Assembly (NCBI GenBank): GCA_017885365.1
Contig: JAFNGD010000128.1
Span: forward strand, 1 to 5,292
Reading direction: 5' to 3'
From: Nitrospirota bacterium
Lineage (GTDB): Bacteria; Nitrospirota; UBA9217
Length of the DNA: 5,292 nt
A program made the translations under genes and the position numbers. Every line of letters begins with the position of its first letter. Positions within the stretch are counted from its first letter, which is position 1. Positions 1 through 4,819 of the stretch are shown piece after piece. Under the pieces are notes generated by a model. It did no database searches. It was given only the letters and a program-made list of their open reading frames with translations, and was not told where the DNA came from.

Positions 1-1397
1 AGGACCTTGAGCGCCTCGGAGGACAGGCTTTCCACTTCTCGTCCGTACTGCTGATTCAGCTTGGTGATCACGTGGGCCGCGATGAGGCCGAGGTCTTCCT
101 TTACCATCCTGAGCGCCGGAATTCTAATAGGCAGCACATTCAAGCGGTAGTACAGGTCCTCACGGAACGTGCCCTGCTTGATCTTCTGCTCCAGGTTCGC
201 GTTCGTGGCAGCGATGACGCGCACGTCAACCGGCACGGTCTGGGTGCCGCCCACCCGCCTGATCTCCCTTTCTTGTAATACCCTCAGCAGCTTGGTCTGG
301 ATCGAGAGGGGAATGTCGCCGATCTCGTCCAGGAAGATGGTGCCGTAGTTTGCCTCTTCGAAGAGCCCCCGCTTGCCGCCGCGCACAGCGCCCGTGAACG
401 CGCCTTCCTCGTAGCCGAAGAGCTCACTCTCCAGGAGCTGCTCAGGCAGGGCAGCGCAGTTGACGCGCACGAACTGGCCTTTCTTCCGCTTGCTGGCGTT
501 GTGGATGGCATGGGCGAAGAGCTCCTTGCCGGTGCCGCTCTCGCCGAGCAGGAGCACGGTGGCGGGCGTCTCTGCTGCCCGCTGGGCCTGTTCTTTGGCC
601 GCGGTCATGGCCGGGCTTGCGCCGATGACGTCGGTCCAGGTATAGCGCGCCGTGAGATGGCGGATATGGCGCCGCGCCTGGGCCAGCTCGGTGTTGAGCA
701 TGATGATCTCGGAGATGTCGTGGATGGTGCCGACGCTGCCGCGGATCTTGCCGTCGATGAAGAGGGGGGCGACGTTGACGATGACGTCCTTCCTGTTGGG
801 GCCGACCTTCATGCGCACATTCCGGACGGGCTGGCCGGTCCGCAGGATCTGGAGGTGCATGCTGTCGCCTTCGGCGATGTCCACGGTCACGGGCTTGTTC
901 AGCACGACCTCGCGGGGGAGGCCGGTGATGCGCGTGTAGGCGGGGTTCACGATGATGTTGTTGCCCTGCTCGTCGGCCACGGAGACGGCGTCCTCGGTGG
1001 CGTCGATGACCGCCTCGAGCAGGTTCCGCGCTTTCCAGAGGTCAGACACCTGCTCGGTCAGCGTCTTGATCTCGGTGATGTCCCGGAACACAGCGACCGC
1101 GCCGATGACCTCGCCCTTATCGCTCCTGACCGGGACTCGGTTCGTGATGATGGCTGTGCTGCCGATGGTCTGCTGCTGGTTCAGTTCTGCCTTGCCTTCA
1201 CTGAGGACGATATGGAGCCGCGTATTGGGGATCGAATCGACTGCCTTGCGGCCTAGCACGTCAGCGGCTTTGAGTCCGGTGATACGCTCTGCTGCGCGGT
1301 TGAAAAGGGTGACGATGCCGTCCTTGTTCACGGCGATCATGCCGTCGTGAGTCGAGTTCAGGATGATCTCTATCTCTTTTTGAGTGGCCGAGGGCAT
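1..1397 (-). CDS. Sigma-54-dependent transcriptional activator with two PAS domains (3' end off window)
   Basis: This is an enhancer-binding activator that would use ATP hydrolysis to remodel RNA polymerase-sigma54 at a target promoter in response to a cytoplasmic signal. The frame is open from ATG 1397 to the window edge, giving 465 visible residues. PAS1 lies at about 5-112 and ends in FRDITEI; PAS2 lies at about 125-232 and ends in HDISEI. A short linker leads to the AAA+ domain from about 262. That domain shows Walker A GESGTGKE (285-292), the sigma-54 contact loop GAFTGA (332-337), Walker [11 protein letters not shown] (352-361) and [10 protein letters not shown] (411-420). The C-terminal Fis-type HTH is off window. 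There is no receiver domain, so sensing is probably by ligand, redox or PAS-mediated contact rather than phosphorylation. ATG 1397 has AGG six bases upstream; an in-frame ATG at 1421 would add eight residues but lacks a clear ribosome site. The targets and the signal cannot be read from this window. Confidence 0.95.
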   Translation of the reverse strand, partial: MPSATQKEIEIILNSTHDGMIAVNKDGIVTLFNRAAERITGLKAADVLGRKAVDSIPNTRLHIVLSEGKAELNQQQTIGSTAIITNRVPVRSDKGEVIGAVAVFRDITEIKTLTEQVSDLWKARNLLEAVIDATEDAVSVADEQGNNIIVNPAYTRITGLPREVVLNKPVTVDIAEGDSMHLQILRTGQPVRNVRMKVGPNRKDVIVNVAPLFIDGKIRGSVGTIHDISEIIMLNTELAQARRHIRHLTARYTWTDVIGASPAMTAAKEQAQRAAETPATVLLLGESGTGKELFAHAIHNASKRKKGQFVRVNCAALPEQLLESELFGYEEGAFTGAVRGGKRGLFEEANYGTIFLDEIGDIPLSIQTKLLRVLQEREIRRVGGTQTVPVDVRVIAATNANLEQKIKQGTFREDLYYRLNVLPIRIPALRMVKEDLGLIAAHVITKLNQQYGREVESLSSEALKV

Positions 1398-1430
1398 GGT
1401 TAACCTGGTAAATGCTTTCATTGCTTTGAA

Positions 1431-1485
1431 ATGTAAGAAGATTTTCTGCCTGCAAAAATTTACATGAAATCCGAGCAAATGTAAA
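1431..1485. repeat. Three ATGTAA motifs upstream of the activator gene
   Basis: ATGTAA occurs at 1431-1436 and 1479-1484, and in inverted orientation at 1460-1465. The last two extend to a 7-bp inverted pair, TTTACAT (1459-1465) and ATGTAAA (1479-1485), with centres 20 bp apart, about two helical turns. They overlap both hexamers of the candidate activator promoter. The arrangement would suit an operator, possibly for autoregulation, but no protein can be assigned. Confidence 0.35.
1457..1485 (-). promoter_or_regulatory. Candidate sigma-70 promoter of the sigma-54 activator gene
   Basis: On the minus strand TTTACA (1485-1480) and TAAATT (1462-1457) are separated by 17 bp. They match the -35 consensus 5/6 and the -10 consensus 4/6. 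Transcription would start near 1450, leaving a leader of roughly 50 bases before ATG 1397. Chance matches of this quality occur in AT-rich intergenic DNA. Confidence 0.4.
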
Positions 1486-1549
1486 GGAATAACTATCACG
1501 CTGATCATACCTGTGTTATCGTTGGGTATACAGATAATAAATATCATAA

Positions 1550-1562
1550 AATCAATGTATTA
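1550..1562 (+). promoter_or_regulatory. IHF-consensus match upstream of the SOS promoter
   Basis: AATCAATGTATTA fits the IHF consensus WATCAANNNNTTR at every position. It lies in AT-rich DNA ten bases before the -35 box at 1573, so a bend here could affect either divergent promoter. This is a short-motif match only, and the presence of IHF in this organism is assumed. Confidence 0.3.
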
Positions 1563-1572
1563 GCGGATTTGC

Positions 1573-1601
1573 TTGACAGGTGAACAAATGTTCACTATAA
1601 T
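1573..1601 (+). promoter_or_regulatory. Consensus sigma-70 promoter of the SOS cassette
   Basis: TTGACA (1573-1578) and TATAAT (1596-1601) are both 6/6 consensus with the optimal 17-bp spacer. Such a strong promoter would normally need tight repression, and the spacer is occupied by the LexA-type palindrome at 1580-1595. The expected start point is about 1607-1609, which coincides with the ATG at 1608. It is the only strong promoter seen upstream of the small gene, dinB and lexA. Confidence 0.85.
1580..1595. promoter_or_regulatory. LexA box (SOS operator) between -35 and -10
   Basis: GTGAACAAATGTTCAC consists of perfect 7-bp arms, GTGAACA and TGTTCAC, around a 2-bp centre. Its core GAAC-N4-GTTC is the LexA operator pattern known from Bacillus and other non-enteric bacteria, unlike the enteric CTGT-N8-ACAG. 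It fills nearly the whole promoter spacer, so a bound dimer would block RNA polymerase. A lexA gene and an SOS polymerase gene lie downstream on the same strand. That this particular LexA binds it is inferred from position and pattern. Confidence 0.8.
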
Positions 1602-1607
1602 TGTTCC

Positions 1608-1853
1608 ATGTCAATCGTCATTGATGAACCAATCAAGGTCGGCGCTGTGTTCAGTCGGGGAACGATCCGACCGGTCTGGTTCGCCTGGAACGGCAAGCAG
1701 GTCCGGATCAAGGAGACGACCTTTATCTGGAAAACCTTTGAGGGAAGTTCCACGATACATCATTTTTCCGTGAGCGACGGGAAGGGGCTGTATGAGATCT
1801 GCTTCCAGAGCGACAGCTTGCATTGGAGATTGGCAATGGCGGAAGAACAATAA
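1608..1853 (+). CDS. Small SOS-controlled protein, DUF6504-like (81 aa)
   Basis: An 81-residue protein with no signal peptide or membrane segment and a probably all-beta fold. The pattern is IRPVWFAWNGK (about 20-30), then KTFEG, HHFSVSDG, GLYEICFQ and HWRL near the end. It resembles by eye the small DUF6504-type domain, which I recall occurring beside Y-family polymerase genes in other bacteria; the function is unknown. The start is ATG 1608, because the conserved-looking part begins at residue 6 and no other ATG lies near. No ribosome site precedes it, and the start falls on the predicted transcription start, so translation would be leaderless. The LexA box just upstream makes it the most directly DNA-damage-responsive gene here. 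A role as accessory to polymerase IV is inference from order and shared promoter. The stop is only three bases from a repeat element. Confidence 0.8.
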   Translation: MSIVIDEPIKVGAVFSRGTIRPVWFAWNGKQVRIKETTFIWKTFEGSSTIHHFSVSDGKGLYEICFQSDSLHWRLAMAEEQ

Positions 1854-1856
1854 ACA

Positions 1857-1889
1857 TTTTTCACCGCAGAGATCGCAGAGACCGCTGAG
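1857..1889 (+). repeat. CGCAGAG repeat, outer left copy
   Basis: The copy begins with five T and CACCGCAGAG, then continues in roughly 9-bp units (CGCAGAGAT, CGCAGAGAC, CGCTGAGAG). The first 25 bases match the complement of 2588-2564 exactly. It begins three bases after the stop codon of the 81-residue gene. Confidence 0.85.
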
Positions 1890-1951
1890 AGAGGCAACAC
1901 CAAGGTAAAACTCGGTCTCTGGTAGATAGTCAAAGGCGAAAGGCTTCAATC

Positions 1952-1988
1952 TTTTTCACCGCAGAGGGCGCAGAGCTCGCAGAGAAGG
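1952..1988 (+). repeat. CGCAGAG repeat, inner left copy
   Basis: A second direct copy 95 bp downstream of the first. It opens with the same five T and CACCGCAGAG, then carries GGCGCAGAG and CTCGCAGAG units. It ends about 36 bases before the GxxExxY start codon and pairs in orientation with the degenerate copy at 2452-2474. Confidence 0.85.
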
Positions 1989-2024
1989 ACAGAAGCAAGG
2001 CCGGACCTCTGACCGGTTTGTAAA

Positions 2025-2441
2025 ATGATAAGAAAGGAATCGGCTGAGATAACCGAACAGGATGATTTGAACCGGATCACGAACATAATCATCGGAGCTG
2101 CAATAGAAGTACATAGTGCTCTGGGGCCTGGCCTCTTGGAATCGGCATATGAGTCCTGCATGGTCTTTGAAATTATCGATCGGCATCGACTCAAAGTGGA
2201 ACAACAAAAACCTTTGCAGGTGATCTATCGCGGAGTGAGTCTCGATTGCGGATACCGACTTGATTTGCTCGTCAGCGATCTGGTCATTGTAGAACTGAAG
2301 TCTGTTGACAAACTTCTGCCTATTCATGAGGCGCAGATGCTTTCCTATTTGAAGCTTTCGGGTTGTAAGGTTGGTTTGCTGATCAACTTCAATGTTAAGG
2401 TCTTGAGGGATGGCATCAAGCGGGTAGTGCATAAATTCTAA
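2025..2441 (+). CDS. GxxExxY protein, PD-(D/E)XK nuclease-like
   Basis: A 138-residue member of the GxxExxY family, whose fold is related to PD-(D/E)XK nucleases; the biological role is not established. The name motif is intact as GLLESAY (36-42), preceded by AAIEVHSALGPG. The likely metal-binding core is D80 in YRLDLL and E90-x-K92 in VIVELKS, followed by HEAQMLSYLKL (about 100-110) and GLLINF. The length is normal for the family and all core residues are present, so it is probably functional. ATG 2025 is used, although its ribosome site is weak; a TTG at codon 15 has an AGGA upstream and would still keep the whole domain. The gene lies between paired CGCAGAG repeats and is more AT-rich than its neighbours, suggesting later arrival in the SOS cassette. 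It could be co-transcribed from the LexA-controlled promoter at 1573, or have its own weak start. Confidence 0.9.
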   Translation: MIRKESAEITEQDDLNRITNIIIGAAIEVHSALGPGLLESAYESCMVFEIIDRHRLKVEQQKPLQVIYRGVSLDCGYRLDLLVSDLVIVELKSVDKLLPIHEAQMLSYLKLSGCKVGLLINFNVKVLRDGIKRVVHKF

Positions 2442-2451
2442 GTTATGCTGG

Positions 2452-2474
2452 CTCTGCGTTCTCTCGATCTTTGA
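2452..2474 (-). repeat. CGCAGAG repeat, inner right copy (degenerate)
   Basis: CTCTGCGTTCTCT (2452-2464) is identical to 2556-2568 of the outer right copy, and CGATCT follows in both after a 1-base gap. The T-rich terminal part is lost, so this is a decayed copy. It begins 11 bases after the GxxExxY stop codon. Confidence 0.65.
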
Positions 2475-2555
2475 GACAATTAACGTAGTTTTCTGATCTT
2501 TCTCGAGGGATTTGGTGTTAAACGAGAATTGGTCAGCTTTTTAATGTAATGAAAA

Positions 2556-2588
2556 CTCTGCGTTCTCTGCGATCTCTGCGGTGAAAAA
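2556..2588 (-). repeat. CGCAGAG repeat, outer right copy
   Basis: Read on the minus strand it starts with five T and CACCGCAGAG and matches 1857-1881 over 25 bases. It ends 55 bases before the dinB ATG. Together with 1857-1889 it forms the outer inverted pair. Confidence 0.85.
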
Positions 2589-2634
2589 GTCGTGTTGCTA
2601 ATCTATGTTTTTGAGTGATGTTTGAAAATAAGTG

Positions 2635-2646
2635 GGTGAACAAATG
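2635..2646 (+). promoter_or_regulatory. dinB ribosome site and start, containing a LexA half-box
   Basis: GGGTGA (2634-2639) is a plausible, rather close ribosome site for ATG 2644. The 12 bases GGTGAACAAATG (2635-2646) are identical to 1579-1590 in the SOS operator. The second operator arm is not conserved (AGAAC instead of TTCAC), so at most a half-site remains. Its regulatory meaning is uncertain. Confidence 0.35.
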
Positions 2647-3861
2647 AGAACTATTTTACATATTGATATGAATGCTTTTTTCGCATCTGTCGAGCAGCGG
2701 TCGGACCCCAAACTCCGGAACAGGCCCATGGCTGTGGGGGGATCGAGCCACCGCGGTGTCATCCTGTCGCCGTCCTACGAGGCGCGCGCATTCGGCGTCA
2801 AGACCGGGATGCAATACCACGAGGCGCGGAAGAAGTGCCCGGACATCGTGCTGGTCCCTGCTTCGCCGGGGAAGTATTCCTCGGCATGCAAGCAGCTCAT
2901 AACCATCTGGGAGCGGTTCACGCCGCTCGTCGAATTGTTCTCCATCGATGAAGCCTTCCTCGATGTGACGGGTTGTGAGTCCCTGATGGGCGATCCGCTG
3001 CAGATCGCGATCCGGTTGAAAAATGAGACCTGGGAACTCATGGGGCTCACGTGCTCGGTCGGCATCGCGCGGAACAAGCTGCTCGCCAAACTGGGCAGCG
3101 ACATGCTGAAGCCCGACGGCATCGTTCTCATCTCCCCCGGCGACGAGCAGGAGGTGCTCGAGGACCTGCCCGTGAAGGAGCTCTGCGGCATCGGCCCCAG
3201 CCTGACGCAGCAGCTCGCGAGCATGGGGATCAGGACCTGCGGAGAGCTGGGACGGGCGCCCCTCGCGAAACTGACTGCGCGGTTCGGCATCCTCGGCGAG
3301 CGGCTCAGGGACATGGGGCTGGGCATGGACGACGATCCTGTTGTCTCGCGGGCCGAGCAGGACGAGGAGGAGTCAAAGTCCGTGGGCCACAGCATGACGC
3401 TCGACCAGGACTGCGGTGACCGCGACATGATCCAGCGACACTTGCTGCAGCTGTCCGAGAAGGTGGGACGCAGGTTGCGGCGAGGCGGATACAGTGGGCG
3501 GACGGTCACCGTAACCCTCCGATACGCGGATTTCCAGACATTTACCCGTCAGCAGCGGCTTCATCGTCCCGTTAACCATGGACTGGATATCTTTGCGACA
3601 ACGTCGGCGATCCTGGAGGGTCTGTCGCTTGAACAACCGGTCCGGCTCGTCGGCGTGAGCGTGTCGGGCCTCCAGCGGCAGATGGACCAGGTACCGCTGT
3701 TCACCGATGAACGCAAACGGAAGTTTACGGCAGAGGCAATGGACGATATTAATGACCGTTACGGAGACTTCACGGTCACCTGGGGCACCCTTGCCGAGCG
3801 ATACCGGCACGAACGGGTCATTTCGCCGGCATGGCGGCCGGGAGGGGACAGGGAATACTGA
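2644..3861 (+). CDS. dinB: DNA polymerase IV (Y-family translesion polymerase)
   Basis: A 405-residue Y-family polymerase that would copy damaged templates with low fidelity during the SOS response. The N-terminal palm shows HIDMNAFFASVEQ with catalytic D8 and the F12/F13 steric-gate region. SIDEAFLDVT begins at residue 100, giving D102 and E103, the second catalytic pair. YEARAFGVKTGM and GIARNKLLAKLGSD are typical finger and palm motifs, and CGIGPSL marks the thumb helix-hairpin-helix. The little finger carries GRTVTVTLRYADF. QVPLF (349-353) fits a beta-clamp binding peptide and is followed by a basic KRK segment and about 50 more residues. The complete catalytic set argues against the inactive ImuB type. 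ATG 2644 is preferred; a GTG at 2632 would add four residues. The gene is probably SOS-induced through the promoter at 1573, with repeat elements lying between it and both neighbours. Confidence 0.96.
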   Translation: MRTILHIDMNAFFASVEQRSDPKLRNRPMAVGGSSHRGVILSPSYEARAFGVKTGMQYHEARKKCPDIVLVPASPGKYSSACKQLITIWERFTPLVELFSIDEAFLDVTGCESLMGDPLQIAIRLKNETWELMGLTCSVGIARNKLLAKLGSDMLKPDGIVLISPGDEQEVLEDLPVKELCGIGPSLTQQLASMGIRTCGELGRAPLAKLTARFGILGERLRDMGLGMDDDPVVSRAEQDEEESKSVGHSMTLDQDCGDRDMIQRHLLQLSEKVGRRLRRGGYSGRTVTVTLRYADFQTFTRQQRLHRPVNHGLDIFATTSAILEGLSLEQPVRLVGVSVSGLQRQMDQVPLFTDERKRKFTAEAMDDINDRYGDFTVTWGTLAERYRHERVISPAWRPGGDREY

Positions 3862-3868
3862 ACATCTC

Positions 3869-3901
3869 TTTTACCGCAGAGATCGCTGAGCTCGCTGAGG
3901 A
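3869..3901 (+). repeat. CGCAGAG repeat, left end of the dinB-lexA element
   Basis: TTTTACCGCAGAG followed by ATCGCTGAG and CTCGCTGAG units. It differs from the other copies by losing one T and a C before ACCGCAGAG and by GCTGAG for GCAGAG. Its partner is 3968-4001. Confidence 0.8.
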
Positions 3902-3922
3902 TAGGCCGTAACGCAAAGTAGA

Positions 3923-3949
3923 TTGAAGCTTAAAAAGATTTTAATTCAA
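3923..3949. repeat. Central AT-rich hairpin of the dinB-lexA element
   Basis: TTGAA (3923-3927) pairs with TTCAA (3945-3949) and TTAAAA (3930-3935) with TTTTAA (3939-3944). This gives an 11-bp stem with a GC bulge and a 3-base loop. It lies near the middle of the repeat-bounded segment. Confidence 0.5.
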
Positions 3950-3967
3950 GATGATGTTTTTATGAAT

Positions 3968-4001
3968 TCTCTGCGGTCTCTGCGTACTCTGCGGTGAAAA
4001 A
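3968..4001 (-). repeat. CGCAGAG repeat, right end of the dinB-lexA element
   Basis: On the minus strand this reads five T, CACCGCAGAG, then TACGCAGAG and ACCGCAGAG units. It can pair with 3869-3901 in the transcript over most of its length. Its plus-strand end, GGTGAAAAAGGA (3993-4004), runs straight into the lexA ribosome site. Confidence 0.85.
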
Positions 4002-4004
4002 GGA
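4000..4004 (+). promoter_or_regulatory. lexA ribosome binding site at the repeat boundary
   Basis: AAGGA (4000-4004) lies six bases before ATG 4011. Its first two bases belong to the terminal A-run of the repeat, so the site straddles the element junction. The repeat itself also supplies a GGTGA a few bases upstream. Confidence 0.55.
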
Positions 4005-4010
4005 TTTAAT

Positions 4011-4622
4011 ATGAACTATAAAATATCTGAACGTCAGCAAACGATACTTGTCTTCATCCAGGAAACAATAGCTCGCCGCGGCATGCCGCCGACGCTGCGG
4101 GAGATCGGTGAAAAGTTCGGCATCGCGTCCACCAACGGCGTCGACAAGCACCTGCAGGCGCTTGAACAGGGCGGCCTCATCACCCGGGAGCGCGGCAAGT
4201 CGCGCGGAATTGCCGTTGCCACCGGTGCTCGCCGGGATTCGACTGTGCCCTTGCTCGGACGGGTCGCGGCAGGCGTTCCCGTACTCTCTCCCGAGAACCG
4301 CGAGGGTGACGTGACCGTCGATCCCTCGCTGTTCGCGCTTAAACCGGCCCAGAACGTTTTCGCCCTCGGTGTCAGGGGCGACAGTATGATCGAGGCGCAT
4401 ATACTTGACGGCGATACGGTGCTGGTTCGGGAGCAGGCTACGGCAGCGAACGGCGACATCGTCGTGGCCCTCGTTGAGGGCGAGGCAACGGTCAAACGCT
4501 TCTTTCTCGAGAACGAACGGGTCCGGCTTCAACCGGAGAACCGTAGCATGGGACCCCTGTATTTTGACCGCGGCGACCTGCGCATTATCGGCAAGGTCGT
4601 CGGGGTGATGCGGAAAATCTAG
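4011..4622 (+). CDS. lexA: LexA SOS repressor
   Basis: A 203-residue LexA, the normal family length. It represses SOS genes as a dimer until RecA filaments on single-stranded DNA trigger self-cleavage. The N-terminal winged helix covers about 1-70 with MPPTLREIGEKFGI (25-38) and the recognition segment STNGVDKHLQALE (40-52). The expected cleavage bond is A87-G88 in GRVAAGVPV. The S24-type protease domain carries catalytic S125 in GVRGDSM and K162 in ATVKRF, all present, so it should be self-cleavable. The start at ATG 4011 has AAGGA at good spacing. I see no GAAC-N4-GTTC box in 3862-4010. Self-control therefore probably works through the operator at 1580 and read-through across the small gene, the GxxExxY element and dinB. 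The recognition helix is not of enteric type, in line with that different operator. Confidence 0.97.
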   Translation: MNYKISERQQTILVFIQETIARRGMPPTLREIGEKFGIASTNGVDKHLQALEQGGLITRERGKSRGIAVATGARRDSTVPLLGRVAAGVPVLSPENREGDVTVDPSLFALKPAQNVFALGVRGDSMIEAHILDGDTVLVREQATAANGDIVVALVEGEATVKRFFLENERVRLQPENRSMGPLYFDRGDLRIIGKVVGVMRKI

Positions 4623-4631
4623 TCCTCCTAT

Positions 4632-4698
4632 ACCGATGACGGGAAACCGAAATACGAAATGGCCTTGACCCCTGTGGATATGCACGGCGGTCATCGGT
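4632..4698. terminator. Possible terminator: 9-bp inverted repeat after lexA
   Basis: ACCGATGAC (4632-4640) is exactly complementary to GTCATCGGT (4690-4698), which is followed by TTTG and TTCC. The first arm starts 10 bases after the lexA stop. The 49-base loop is long for an intrinsic terminator, and the T-run is short, so a role as regulatory stem or chance match is possible. Confidence 0.3.
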
Positions 4699-4753
4699 TT
4701 TGTTCCGGAAGGCGACACGGGGAAGATGGTTGTGAAAAGAGGGACTTGAAGCT

Positions 4754-4773
4754 CCCTGCAGCAAGCTGAAGGG
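4754..4773. repeat. Imperfect hairpin CCCTGCAGC / GCTGAAGGG
   Basis: Two 9-base arms pair at 8 of 9 positions around an AA centre. It is the first of two related GCAGCAAG-containing hairpins in the space between the convergent lexA and transglycosylase genes. It may act as a bidirectional terminator or be a decayed intergenic repeat. Confidence 0.4.
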
Positions 4774-4819
4774 ATTCTTCGATCCTCAGGGTCGTATGTT
4801 TATCCTGATCGCTCGCTGA

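Larger units (their letters stand above)
1857..2588. mobile_element. Putative repeat-bounded element carrying the GxxExxY gene
   Basis: A 732-bp segment is bounded by identical inverted 25-bp ends, 1857-1881 and 2564-2588 (T5-CACCGCAGAG... and its complement). Inside each end is a second repeat copy in the same orientation as its neighbour, at 1952-1988 and 2452-2474. The GxxExxY gene thus sits within two nested inverted pairs. Its DNA is more AT-rich than dinB (one 60-base stretch at 2161-2220 is 42% GC). The segment lies between genes that otherwise look like one transcription unit. No clear target-site duplication is visible. Mobility is inferred; no transposase is encoded unless the nuclease-like protein or a protein in trans mobilises it. 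Confidence 0.5.
3869..4001. mobile_element. MITE-like palindromic element between dinB and lexA
   Basis: A 133-bp gene-free segment has CGCAGAG repeats at both ends in inverted orientation (3869-3901 and 3968-4001) and an AT-rich hairpin at its centre (3923-3949). It begins seven bases after the dinB stop and ends nine bases before the lexA ATG. The ends belong to the same repeat family as those around the GxxExxY gene, so it looks like an internally deleted, non-autonomous relative. No clear target duplication is seen. Confidence 0.5.

Noticed and set aside
501..1256. Plus-strand open frame of 251 codons
   Set aside because: It lies opposite the sigma-54 activator, which shows all family motifs. 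The plus-strand product is low-complexity and D/G/V-rich, typical of an antisense shadow.
1573..1773. Gene starting at TTG 1573
   Set aside because: The start codon would be the -35 box itself, so it could not be in the transcript of that promoter; the frame shows no domain.
1611..1949. Minus-strand open frame of 112 codons over the 81-residue gene
   Set aside because: It crosses a repeat copy (LCDLCGEK pattern) and shows no domain; the plus-strand gene has a promoter and domain-like residues.
1956..2432. Minus-strand open frame of 158 codons over the GxxExxY gene
   Set aside because: The plus strand carries the GxxExxY motif and the ExK core in order; the antisense product is unrecognisable.
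1857..2588. CGCAGAG repeats as a CRISPR array
   Set aside because: Copies are few, vary in sequence, occur in both orientations and lack uniform spacers; no cas gene is present.
2632..2643. GTG 2632 as dinB start
   Set aside because: It adds only four residues outside the conserved N-terminus and would use the ribosome site as coding sequence; ATG 2644 fits better, but GTG is not excluded.
2644..3861. ImuB (inactive Y-family relative)
   Set aside because: Catalytic D8, D102 and E103 are all present, whereas ImuB lacks the acidic catalytic set.
4011..4622. UmuD rather than LexA
   Set aside because: The N-terminal winged-helix DNA-binding domain and the 203-residue length fit LexA; UmuD lacks that domain and is shorter.
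3960..4718. Minus-strand open frame of 252 codons covering lexA
   Set aside because: It is antisense to a fully motif-supported lexA and runs through a CGCAGAG repeat, giving the FTAEYAETAEN pattern such repeats yield when translated.
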